Below, piece by piece: positions 19,801 to 27,383 of a stretch of 64,000 nt of DNA. This stretch comes from Pseudomonadota bacterium. Its GTDB lineage: Bacteria > Pseudomonadota > Alphaproteobacteria > SHVZ01. Both the position numbers and the translations under genes were made by a program. Location: the NCBI GenBank assembly GCA_016195085.1, contig JACQAG010000039.1, positions 62,001 to 126,000 of the forward strand. The letters run 5' to 3'. Each line of letters begins with the position of its first letter. Position 1 is the stretch's first letter. The notes under the pieces are model-generated. The model was not told where the DNA came from. It made no database searches and saw nothing but the letters and a program-made list of their open reading frames with translations.

Positions 19801-21252
19801 TTGGATATTCGAACCCTTAGCATCCTTTCCGTCGCCATTATTCTTGGTTTTGGGCTAGCCCTGGGAACGTTCTGGCGCGCCGATCCGCGGCGTGTTGGAG
19901 CCGGGTTGTTCGCCGCTGCCTTCGTCAGCTTCGCCGGCGGCCTCTTTCTCTTGGGGTTGCGCGGCGTGGTGCCGGACATGGTCACCGTCGTCGCCGCCAA
20001 TGGCGCGGTGGGCATCGGCTTTCTCGGCCTGTGGCGAGGTACGCGGGCCTTGTCGGGTGCGCCGGCGCAGCCGCAGATCGAAGCCGGCCTGCTCGTGGTG
20101 CTAATGGCGGCCTTCGTGCATTTCACCTACCAGCAGCCGGACGTTCGCTGGCGCATTGTGGTCCTCTCGCTCTTCATTGTCGCGACGAGCACGCTGTCGG
20201 TGCGCGACTCTATCCGCTTCGCGCGCGCCTCGGTCGGCAGGTCCGGCGGCGTGCTGGTCGCCGTGTTCGCGGGTATTGCGGCGTATTCATTCCTGCGCGC
20301 AACGGCCACGGCTTTTCAGGACGAGATTCCGGATTTCTTGTCCGCTGGCAATTTCCAAGCGGCGGCTTTTCTCGTGCTGATCTTCGGCTGCGCCGCCCTC
20401 GCCTTCGCGATGGTGTGGGCGACCCTCGCCCAGATGGCGGAAGACCTGTCGCTGGCCAATAGGGAGCTGTCGCGATCGAACGCGCAGCTCGAATGCTTCG
20501 CCCGCGTGGTGTCGCACGATCTCCGCGATCCGCTGTCGACGGCGCGCGGCTATGTCGATCTGCTGCTGGTCCGGCACGGCGATGCCTTGCCGGAGAAACC
20601 GCGCGACTACGTGCAGGCGGTCGGCGCCGCGATGGATCGCTGCATGTCGCTGGTCGAGGACATCCTCCTCCTGTCCCGGCTGCAGTCCGACACCCAGCCG
20701 CAGGTCCGCGTGAGCATGGCGGACGCGTGCGCCGAGGCGATCTCCAATCTGAATGCCGCGATCGAGCGGGACGGCGCCACCGTGCACCTAGACCGCCTGC
20801 CTGACATCCTTGGCGCCCGAGGCGAGATGGTCCGCCTGTTTCAAAATCTGATCGGCAACTCGATTCGTTATCGCCATCCTGATCGTACGCCGGAGATCCG
20901 GGTCGAAGCGCTTCGCGATGGCGATAGCTGGCGCTTCGCCGTCATCGACAACGGAAAGGGCATCGACCTGCGCCGCAACCGACGGTTCTTGCCGCCGTTT
21001 GAGCGCGACGAAACACCTCACCCGGATAGCACCGGACTCGGGCTGTCGATCTGCCGTCAGATCGTGCAGAACAACGGCGGTCGATTGTGGATGGACAGCG
21101 CTCCCGGCGCCGGCACGGTCGTGCACTTCGCTCTCTCCGCTGACCTCGGATCGCCGATCGCGGCGGAGCGCGAGGGGACCGCCAATCTAAGCGTGCCGTG
21201 CACCATGCAGACAGGCGTTGTCCACTCCGAGGCCACGGCGCAGCTGCTCTAG
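19801..21252 (+). CDS. Membrane sensor histidine kinase
   Basis: 483-aa kinase with about seven N-terminal hydrophobic segments (residues 5-208) forming an integral membrane sensor, then a short coiled coil (AEDLSLANRELSRSNAQLE), the HisKA domain with phosphoacceptor His239 (VVSHDLRDPLSTARG), and an ATPase domain with the N box (NLIGNSIRYRH), G1 (DNGKGI, 383-388) and G2 (TGLGLSI). No receiver domain is present. The start is TTG, as no in-frame ATG precedes the first hydrophobic segment. It faces an orphan Hpt protein whose gene ends 11 bp away on the other strand, a likely phosphorelay partner. Confidence 0.9.
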   Translation: MDIRTLSILSVAIILGFGLALGTFWRADPRRVGAGLFAAAFVSFAGGLFLLGLRGVVPDMVTVVAANGAVGIGFLGLWRGTRALSGAPAQPQIEAGLLVVLMAAFVHFTYQQPDVRWRIVVLSLFIVATSTLSVRDSIRFARASVGRSGGVLVAVFAGIAAYSFLRATATAFQDEIPDFLSAGNFQAAAFLVLIFGCAALAFAMVWATLAQMAEDLSLANRELSRSNAQLECFARVVSHDLRDPLSTARGYVDLLLVRHGDALPEKPRDYVQAVGAAMDRCMSLVEDILLLSRLQSDTQPQVRVSMADACAEAISNLNAAIERDGATVHLDRLPDILGARGEMVRLFQNLIGNSIRYRHPDRTPEIRVEALRDGDSWRFAVIDNGKGIDLRRNRRFLPPFERDETPHPDSTGLGLSICRQIVQNNGGRLWMDSAPGAGTVVHFALSADLGSPIAAEREGTANLSVPCTMQTGVVHSEATAQLL

Positions 21253-21263
21253 CCCGCAGCGTC

Positions 21264-21743
21264 TCAGCTCTTGGCCAGATACTTGTCGACCAGAACGCCC
21301 AGCTCCTGGATCACTTCCAAGGCGATCCCTCGGGGGCTGCCCTTCACATTCTCGCGCACCATGGCCTTCAGTGAGTCGATCTGCACGCGGATCACCTTCA
21401 GCCGGCGGGGGCTGTGCTGGCCGGGCTTCTCGGTCACCCGGCAGAGGAGGTCCGCCACCCGCGAGACCGCGGGATAGCCGAAGCTGGCGCCTTCGCCCTT
21501 GAGATTGTGGGCGAGCTCGTAGATGCGCTTCTCGGCCTCAAGGAGGCCCGGATTGTCGATCAGCTCCTTCAAAGAGATGTTGATCCGATCCAAGGACTCC
21601 TGGGCGATGCTCTTGTAGTCGACGCGGTTCTGATGCTGCTTGACCGCCGCCTCGGCCGATTTGAGGGCGCGCGCGCCGGCACCGGGAACGCCCTTCCCGG
21701 TCTTGTCGCCGAGCTGCCGCGGCGGTTTGACGAATTCAGCCAT
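21264..21743 (-). CDS. Single-domain histidine phosphotransfer (Hpt) protein
   Basis: 159-aa protein with a Gly/Lys-rich N-terminus (1-40) and an Hpt four-helix domain. The phosphoacceptor is His79 in IYELAHNLKGEGASFGYPAV, with the conserved Lys82 and Gly83. It probably shuttles phosphate between a hybrid kinase and a response regulator in the cytoplasm. The ATG at 21743 gives MAEFVKPPRQ; a TTG at 21761 would add six residues. It converges on the kinase gene at 19801-21252. Confidence 0.85.
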   Translation of the reverse strand: MAEFVKPPRQLGDKTGKGVPGAGARALKSAEAAVKQHQNRVDYKSIAQESLDRINISLKELIDNPGLLEAEKRIYELAHNLKGEGASFGYPAVSRVADLLCRVTEKPGQHSPRRLKVIRVQIDSLKAMVRENVKGSPRGIALEVIQELGVLVDKYLAKS

Positions 21744-21810
21744 GTATCGATTTTTAGGCAATGATAATTCAATTGCAAATTGTTAATCATCGAGAGAAGA
21801 TGGAAAAATT

Positions 21811-21842
21811 TGACTATAGACAATGACTATAGGAATATTCCT
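21811..21842. promoter_or_regulatory. Putative autoregulatory operator of the Phd/VapC-type operon
   Basis: TGACTATAG is repeated directly at 21811-21819 and 21824-21832 (13-bp period), followed by the perfect 12-bp palindrome AGGAATATTCCT at 21831-21842. A TTGACT at 21810-21815 with GAATAT 17 nt on could form the promoter. The AGGA of the palindrome is also the best Shine-Dalgarno sequence for the ATG at 21844, so operator and ribosome site coincide. Confidence 0.55.
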
Positions 21843-21843
21843 C

Positions 21844-22122
21844 ATGGACAAGATTTCTGTCTCCGAATTCAAGGCGACGTGCCTCGCGGTCATCGAGCGC
21901 GTGCGCCAAAGCGGCCAGACGGTGGTGATCACTAAGCATGGGCGGCCCGTCGCCGAGGTGATTCCGGTCCGCGCCGGGGAACACCGGGGGCGCGGATTCC
22001 TCGGGCGGATGCAAGGGGAGTTTGCCGTGGTCGGCGACATCGTCTCTCCCGTCATGAGCGAGGAAGAGTGGACCCATTCGCTCCTCGAAGGCCAGGCGAG
22101 GAAGAAGCGCCCGCGCCGATGA
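21844..22122 (+). CDS. Phd/YefM-family antitoxin
   Basis: 92-aa protein of the prevent-host-death family. The N-terminal dimer and DNA-binding fold reads KISVSEFKATCLAVIERVRQ with TVVITKHGRPVAEVIPV; the C-terminal part (from about residue 55) wraps the toxin. Its stop overlaps the toxin start (ATGA). An in-frame ATG at 21823 would add seven residues but has no ribosome site; 21844 follows AGGA at the right distance. It likely binds the repeats just upstream. Confidence 0.88.
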   Translation: MDKISVSEFKATCLAVIERVRQSGQTVVITKHGRPVAEVIPVRAGEHRGRGFLGRMQGEFAVVGDIVSPVMSEEEWTHSLLEGQARKKRPRR

Positions 22123-22505
22123 AGCTGCTGCTCGACACGCACATCATTCTCTGGAGCGCCGGCGAACCCAAGCGACTGCCCTCCGCCGCCGCTCAAGCAT
22201 TGGAGGACGAGGCGAACCAGCTCTGGTACTCGCCCATCAGCGTGTGGGAGGTGCTGATGCTTGCGGAAAAGGGCAGGCTCTCCGGGGTGGGCAAGAGCCG
22301 AGAGCGGTTCGTCGAGCGGCTCTTTGCCGGACTCAGCGAGGCACCCCTCAACACCCATGTGGCGATCGCCAGCCGGGCGATCGATCTCCCCCACGGTGAT
22401 CCGGCCGACCGCTTCATTGCGGCAACGGCGCGGGTCTATGGGCTTCAGTTGGTGACCGAGGATGCGAAGCTGGCAAGCGCCGTCGGCGTCGATGTCTTTC
22501 GATGA
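22119..22505 (+). CDS. VapC-type PIN-domain toxin
   Basis: 128-aa PIN-domain ribonuclease. Acidic metal ligands are visible: Asp6 in LLLDTHIILW, the Glu in SVWEVLMLAEKG, the Asp residues in HGDPADRFIAATA, and Asp in VTEDAKLAS. Such toxins cleave tRNA or rRNA and are held by their antitoxin. The ATG overlaps the antitoxin stop by 4 nt, giving a bicistron. Confidence 0.9.
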   Translation: MKLLLDTHIILWSAGEPKRLPSAAAQALEDEANQLWYSPISVWEVLMLAEKGRLSGVGKSRERFVERLFAGLSEAPLNTHVAIASRAIDLPHGDPADRFIAATARVYGLQLVTEDAKLASAVGVDVFR

Positions 22506-22509
22506 TCGC

Positions 22510-23442
22510 TTAGAGCCGCGCCAGCCGCTGCAGCAGTAGACGGTAGAAGCCGTCGGAATCGATCGCATTCACGAAGAGCGCATTGGGCTCGGCTTTGGTC
22601 TTGCCCCACCAGTCGACGATGGTCGTGCCCTGAGCGGGCGTGTCCGCGGTTTCGATCGCCACATGCACCTTCTTGCCGCCGAACAGATCGGGCTTGAGGA
22701 GATAGGCGATGGTGGTGGGATCGTGCAAGGGTCCGCCGGGCATGCCGTATTTCTCGATGTCGTGGCGGTCGTAGAAGGCGAGCATGTTGGCGACCGTTTG
22801 CGCGAGCTTGGTGCCGATGGCACGGATCCGCTCGAGACGCTCGGGCGTGGTCAGGTTCTGGTGGGTCACATCGAGGGGCATCATCACGATGGGAATGCCG
22901 GCGCGGAACACCACGTCGGCCGCGTGGGGATCAACGAGGATGTTGAACTCGGCGGCCGGGCTGGTATTGCCGCCGGTCTTCCAAGCCCCGCCCATGAGCA
23001 CGATCTCGCGGATGTTCGCTTGGATCGCCGGCCGGGCCACCAGGGCCAAAGCGATGTTGGTGAGCGGCCCGATCGGCACCAGGGTGATCGGCTCCGGCGC
23101 CTGGGCCAGCGCCTCGATCAGAAAGGCGACCGCGTGCTGGGCGCGGGCTGCGATCTTCGCCGGCGGCAGATCGGAGCCGTCGAGCCCACTCTTGCCATGC
23201 ACATGCTCGGCCGTCAGCAGAGGGCGGAGCATGGGTCTGGGGCAACCGGCATAGACCGCCACCTCGGTGCGGTTGGCCAGCTCGACGACGCGAAGCGCAT
23301 TCTCTGTGGTGAGGGGCAAGGGCACATTGCCGGCAACGGTGGTGATCGCCTTCACCTCGAGCTCCGGCGAGGCCAGCGCCAAGAGGATGGCCACTGCATC
23401 GTCCTGGCCGGGATCGGTGTCGATGATGATGGGACGGGGCAT
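22510..23442 (-). CDS. Nucleoside hydrolase (inosine/uridine-preferring family)
   Basis: 310-aa enzyme cleaving the N-glycosidic bond of ribonucleosides to base and ribose. The Ca2+ cluster motif IIIDTDPGQDDAVAIL is at residues 5-20 (Asp8, Asp10, Asp14, Asp15), LVPIGPLTNIALAL follows, and NILVDPHAADVVF provides further ligand residues. No signal peptide, so cytoplasmic. The ATG lies 2 bp after the stop of the acyl-CoA synthetase gene on the same strand. The base preference is not readable; the synthetase partner is unusual for purine salvage. Confidence 0.9.
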   Translation of the reverse strand: MPRPIIIDTDPGQDDAVAILLALASPELEVKAITTVAGNVPLPLTTENALRVVELANRTEVAVYAGCPRPMLRPLLTAEHVHGKSGLDGSDLPPAKIAARAQHAVAFLIEALAQAPEPITLVPIGPLTNIALALVARPAIQANIREIVLMGGAWKTGGNTSPAAEFNILVDPHAADVVFRAGIPIVMMPLDVTHQNLTTPERLERIRAIGTKLAQTVANMLAFYDRHDIEKYGMPGGPLHDPTTIAYLLKPDLFGGKKVHVAIETADTPAQGTTIVDWWGKTKAEPNALFVNAIDSDGFYRLLLQRLARL

Positions 23443-23444
23443 GG

Positions 23445-24965
23445 CTATAGCATGCCGCGGAGCGCGGTCTTGAGGACCTTGCCGTAGTTGTTCTTCGGCA
23501 ACTCGCCCACGAACCGATAGAGACGCGGCCGCTTGAAGCGGGCGATCGCCTCCAGGCACATGCGATCGAGCTCGGCTTCCGGCACCTTCGCCTCGCTGCG
23601 CGCCACCACGAAGGCCACCACCTCCTCGCCCCATTCGGGGTGAGGACGGCCGACGACGGCGACCTCGGCGACGCCGGGATGGCGCAGCAGCACCTCCTCC
23701 ACCTCGCGGGGATAGATGTTGGAGCCGCCGCTGATGATCAGATCCTTCGAGCGGTCCTTGAGGGTGAGGAAGCCGTCCTCATCCAAGGCGCCGACATCGC
23801 CGGTATGCAGCCAGCCGCTCCGAAGCGTCTGGGCGCTGGCCTCGGGCTTGTTCCAGTAGCCGGGCATGACCGAAGGACCGCGCGCCAGCACCTCCCCCGC
23901 CTCGCCCGTCGGCATCGGCCGGTCTTCGCTATCGCCAACCATCAGCTCGACCGCGATCTGGCGCTGGCCGACCGAGGCGATCCGCGCTTCCCAGCGGGGA
24001 TGCGCGCGGTCGGCGATGATCGAACGGGAGAGCGCGGTGATGGTCATCGGGCTCTCGCCTTGCCCATAGATCTGCACCAGGCGCGGGCCCAGACGGTCGA
24101 GCGCGCGCTTCAGGTCGGCGACATACATGGGCGCGCCGCCATAGACGATGGTCTTGAGGTTGTCCAAGGAGGCGGTGGCCAGGGCCGGGCTGTCGACCAG
24201 ACGCTGGACCATGGTGGGTGCTGCAAACATGGTCACCCCCCGGTGGCGAGGAAGGAGCGCGCAGATCTCACCCGGATCGAAGCCGCCGGATTCCGGGATC
24301 ACCTGCTTTGCCGCCTGCACCACGTGGGGAAGGATGTAGAGGCCGGAGCCGTGCGACATCGGGGCGGCATGCAGGATCGAATCGCCGGGCTGGATGTGAT
24401 CCACATCGGCGAAGTAGCAGAGCGTCATGGTCATGAGATTGCCGTGGGTCAGCATCGCCCCTTTCGGCTTGCCCGTGGTGCCGCTGGTATAGAAAAGCCA
24501 GGCGAGTCGATCGCTTGACACCGCGGCCGCCGGAACCGCGTCGGCGTCGCCGAGCCGCCTGAAATCCGGCGTCCCCGTCACCAGGAGCGGGGTGCGGGTG
24601 CCCGCTTCGGCCAGCGCCGCTGCCGCGGTCTCGGCCAGGTCCGGCGTGGCGATCGCCGCCCGGGCGCCGGAATCGGCGAGGATGTAGGCGATCTCCTTGG
24701 CATGCAGCTTGGCGTTGACCGGGACCGCGGCGAAGCCGCCATGCCAGCAGCCGAACAGCAGCGGCACGTAGTCGAGCCCGTTCTTCATGATGAGCGCCAC
24801 CCGGTCGCCGGGCGCGAGCTCGAGACGGGAGGCGAGACCCCCCGCCAGCCGCGCCGACGCCAGCGCCAGCGCGCCAAAGTCCATGGCTGTGCGCTCTCCA
24901 TGCGCCAGGGCGGGTGCATCGGGGGCGGCGGCGGCCGTTCGGATGAGGAGCTCCGCCAGGTTCAT
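23445..24965 (-). CDS. AMP-dependent acyl-CoA synthetase/ligase
   Basis: 506-aa ANL-superfamily enzyme activating a carboxylic acid to acyl-AMP and then acyl-CoA. Motifs: P-loop YTSGTTGKPKG (159-169), A5-like IYGQGESPMT, A7 LHTGDVGALDEDGF, A8 KDRSKDLIISGG, and the catalytic lysine near the end in PKNNYGKVLK. The ATG at 24965 gives MNLAELLIRTAAA, the usual start of the family; an upstream ATG at 25010 lacks support. The acyl substrate is not known. It is followed closely by the nucleoside hydrolase gene. Confidence 0.9.
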   Translation of the reverse strand: MNLAELLIRTAAAAPDAPALAHGERTAMDFGALALASARLAGGLASRLELAPGDRVALIMKNGLDYVPLLFGCWHGGFAAVPVNAKLHAKEIAYILADSGARAAIATPDLAETAAAALAEAGTRTPLLVTGTPDFRRLGDADAVPAAAVSSDRLAWLFYTSGTTGKPKGAMLTHGNLMTMTLCYFADVDHIQPGDSILHAAPMSHGSGLYILPHVVQAAKQVIPESGGFDPGEICALLPRHRGVTMFAAPTMVQRLVDSPALATASLDNLKTIVYGGAPMYVADLKRALDRLGPRLVQIYGQGESPMTITALSRSIIADRAHPRWEARIASVGQRQIAVELMVGDSEDRPMPTGEAGEVLARGPSVMPGYWNKPEASAQTLRSGWLHTGDVGALDEDGFLTLKDRSKDLIISGGSNIYPREVEEVLLRHPGVAEVAVVGRPHPEWGEEVVAFVVARSEAKVPEAELDRMCLEAIARFKRPRLYRFVGELPKNNYGKVLKTALRGML

Positions 24966-25067
24966 CGGTGCGCATGATATCGCGGGCCATGCGTCCGAGG
25001 CGATGGTCATGCTAAGAAGCCGGTCGCATCGGCGCGGGCACATTGAAGGCTCCGCGGAAGGAGCACC

Positions 25068-25904
25068 ATGACCACGTTCGAAGCTTTGTTCATCGCCGTG
25101 CTCCAGGGCGTGACCGAGCTGTTCCCGGTCTCGAGCCTGGGCCATGCGGTCGTGCTGCCGCCGCTCTTGGGGCTCGGCGTCGATGAGCGGGCGCCGGATT
25201 TCCTGCCCTTCCTCGTGGTCCTCCACCTCGGCACCGCGGCGGCGCTGCTGGTCTATTTCTGGCAGGACTGGCTCGGTCTCCTGGTCGCCGTGCTCGGCCT
25301 GGGCTCGCCCGAGCGGCGCCCGACGCAGCTCAAGCTGCTCGCACTCATCGTCGTCGCCACCATTCCCGCCGCGGTCCTGGGATTCACCTTGAACCACTTC
25401 TTCCGCCAGCTCTTCGGCTCGCCGGTGGTGGCGGCCGCGTTCTTGATGGTGAACGGCGTGCTCTTGTGGGTGGGCGAGCGGCTCAGGCGGGCGGCCGCCG
25501 GCGAGCGGCGGATCGAAGACATGGGCTGGTTCGATGCGCTCTTCGTCGGTCTCGCCCAGTCGACCGCGCTCATCCCCGGCATCTCGCGCTCGGGCGCCAC
25601 CATGGTCGCCGGTCTCCGCCTCGGCCTGCACCACGAGGCGGCGGCGCGGTTCTCCTTCCTCTTGGCCACCCCGATCATCGCCGGTGCCGGCGTGCTCGAG
25701 GCGCCGAAGCTCCTGCGCCAGGGTGCCACACTGGGGTCCCTGGCGGTGATCGCAGGGATCGTCGCCGGCATCACCGCCTATCTCTCGATCGCCTTCCTCA
25801 TGCGCTATTTCCACCGCCACGATTTCGAGGCGCTCGATCCCTTCGCCTATTACTGCTTCGCCTTCGGCGCCTTGGCCTTGGGCTTGTTGCTCTTCGTCTT
25901 CTGA
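25068..25904 (+). CDS. uppP: Undecaprenyl-diphosphate phosphatase
   Basis: 278-aa BacA/UppP integral membrane enzyme regenerating undecaprenyl phosphate for peptidoglycan and polysaccharide export; high dosage gives bacitracin resistance. Family signatures are QGVTELFPVSSLGHAV (14-29, catalytic Glu/Ser region) and LIPGISRSGATM in the second half; seven to eight hydrophobic segments. GGAAGGAGC just before the ATG is a good ribosome site. Its last 55 bp overlap the 3' end of the convergent M81 gene. Confidence 0.95.
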   Translation: MTTFEALFIAVLQGVTELFPVSSLGHAVVLPPLLGLGVDERAPDFLPFLVVLHLGTAAALLVYFWQDWLGLLVAVLGLGSPERRPTQLKLLALIVVATIPAAVLGFTLNHFFRQLFGSPVVAAAFLMVNGVLLWVGERLRRAAAGERRIEDMGWFDALFVGLAQSTALIPGISRSGATMVAGLRLGLHHEAAARFSFLLATPIIAGAGVLEAPKLLRQGATLGSLAVIAGIVAGITAYLSIAFLMRYFHRHDFEALDPFAYYCFAFGALALGLLLFVF

Positions 25905-27367
25905 TCCGGCGCGGCGGCGAACGGATCGGCATCGAAGGGCCATTTCGGCCGCTTCATCCTGGTGTAGGGAATGCGGCGGAAGTCGCCGGCGAGCGCCCCC
26001 GGCCCGTCGCTGTAGAGCACCTCGCTGGCCATTGGCCCAAAGGCGGCGTGGAAATGGTTGGTGGATTTGACCACGACGATCTTCTTCGCCGTGGGATCGA
26101 TGCCGACATTGGTGAAGAGATCCAACCCCAGCCCCTGGCAGCGCTCCGTGATGAGAACGATCTCGACGCCGCCGATGCGCAAGCCCGCTGAGTCGCCGAG
26201 CGCAAAGGTGGTATCGCCGAAGCTCTGATGCGCATTCCTGGCGAGCTTGAGGACCGTGACGCGCGCATCGATGGGATCGCCCGAGGTCGGGCCCATCTTG
26301 CCGCCGAAGCGGAGATCGAAGACCGCACCCTCGCCCGCGGCGAAGCTGAGCTTGACCGCGATCGGATCCCAGATCGGGCCGAAGGCGGCCTCCTGGAGGT
26401 CGCGGGCCAGCATCGCCGCGAGGAAGAACGTCGAGTCCCCGGGAGCCCCGCCGCCGGCATTGTCCGCCGGCTCGGCGATCACCACGGGACGGCCGGGCAA
26501 AGACACCGCCCGGTCGAGGGAAGCCTCGATCGACAACAAGGGCGGCGCCAGGCATTCGCGCATGGCGAAGAGCTGCATGCCCAGCTCTTCGGCGAGCCTG
26601 TCACCATAGTCCTTGCGGTCGTCGGTGATCACCAGCACCTTGGTGCCGATATCGGCGACGTCGCCATAGGAAAAGCAATGGGCGACCGACACGGAAAGCA
26701 CGCCGTTCTTGCCTTCGAGCGATTTTATGTGATCGACGAAGGAGCGCATCGGCTCGGCGGTGGTGCGCAGGAATTGCACCATGCGGCAATCGAAGCTGCT
26801 CATGACCGGCTTCGCCTTGCCCAGCGCCGCATCGGCGATGATGGCGACCAACTCCTCGCCGCGCTCGAGGAAGTCGGTGTGCGGATATTCCTTGAAGCAG
26901 ACCAGAGCGTCGGCCTCGCTGGTCATCGCCTCCGTCAGATGGCAATGGGGGTCGAGCTCGGCACCGATCGGCACCTTGGGTCCGACGATGGCGCGTACGC
27001 GGCCGATGAGATCACCCTCGCAATCGTCATAGCCCTCGGCCGCCATGGCGCCGTGCAAGCCCAGGACCACCATATCCACCGGCATCGCCTCTCTCAGCTC
27101 CGCCAGGATCTGGTCGCGGAAGCCCTCATAGACCTTCCTGACGGTGCGCCCGGCCGGCATGGCGAAGGTATGCAGGCCCTCGACCACCTGCCAGTTGCCC
27201 GCCTTCGCTTGGCGGCGCGCCGCCGCCAGGGGGCCGCTGAAGAAGCTCGGTTCCTGCGGGTGCCGGCCGGCCGGCGCGTAGAAGCTTTCCTCGAAGGCGC
27301 GCTTGTCCGTCGGCATCGGCGAGAAGGTGTTGGTCTCGGTGGCAAGCGCGGCGACGAAAACCTTCAC
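25850..27367 (-). CDS. M81-family (MlrC-like) metallopeptidase, copy 1
   Basis: 505-aa protein of the microcystinase C family, zinc amidohydrolases acting on small or linearised peptides. The Zn ligands match the family pattern D-x-H-x21-H: Asp139 and His141 in ELDPHCHLTEAM, His163 in YPHTDF. LGLHGAMAAEGYDDCEGD (103-120) is the catalytic-domain signature, and the MlrC C-terminal domain starts near AEPADNAGGGAPGDST. The GTG start has GGAGGG 7 nt upstream. The Lys-rich tail (KSNKPKAKAPKAKQ) is read from the strand opposite the end of uppP. It lies 16 bp after the closely similar copy 2. No signal peptide. Confidence 0.9.
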   Translation of the reverse strand: MKVFVAALATETNTFSPMPTDKRAFEESFYAPAGRHPQEPSFFSGPLAAARRQAKAGNWQVVEGLHTFAMPAGRTVRKVYEGFRDQILAELREAMPVDMVVLGLHGAMAAEGYDDCEGDLIGRVRAIVGPKVPIGAELDPHCHLTEAMTSEADALVCFKEYPHTDFLERGEELVAIIADAALGKAKPVMSSFDCRMVQFLRTTAEPMRSFVDHIKSLEGKNGVLSVSVAHCFSYGDVADIGTKVLVITDDRKDYGDRLAEELGMQLFAMRECLAPPLLSIEASLDRAVSLPGRPVVIAEPADNAGGGAPGDSTFFLAAMLARDLQEAAFGPIWDPIAVKLSFAAGEGAVFDLRFGGKMGPTSGDPIDARVTVLKLARNAHQSFGDTTFALGDSAGLRIGGVEIVLITERCQGLGLDLFTNVGIDPTAKKIVVVKSTNHFHAAFGPMASEVLYSDGPGALAGDFRRIPYTRMKRPKWPFDADPFAAAPDQKTKSNKPKAKAPKAKQ

Positions 27368-27383
27368 GGGTGGACCCTCCGGC

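Noticed and set aside
24966-26555. N-terminal extension of the acyl-CoA synthetase frame
   Set aside because: The added 500 or so residues lie opposite uppP and out of frame within the M81 gene; the family alignment starts at 24965.
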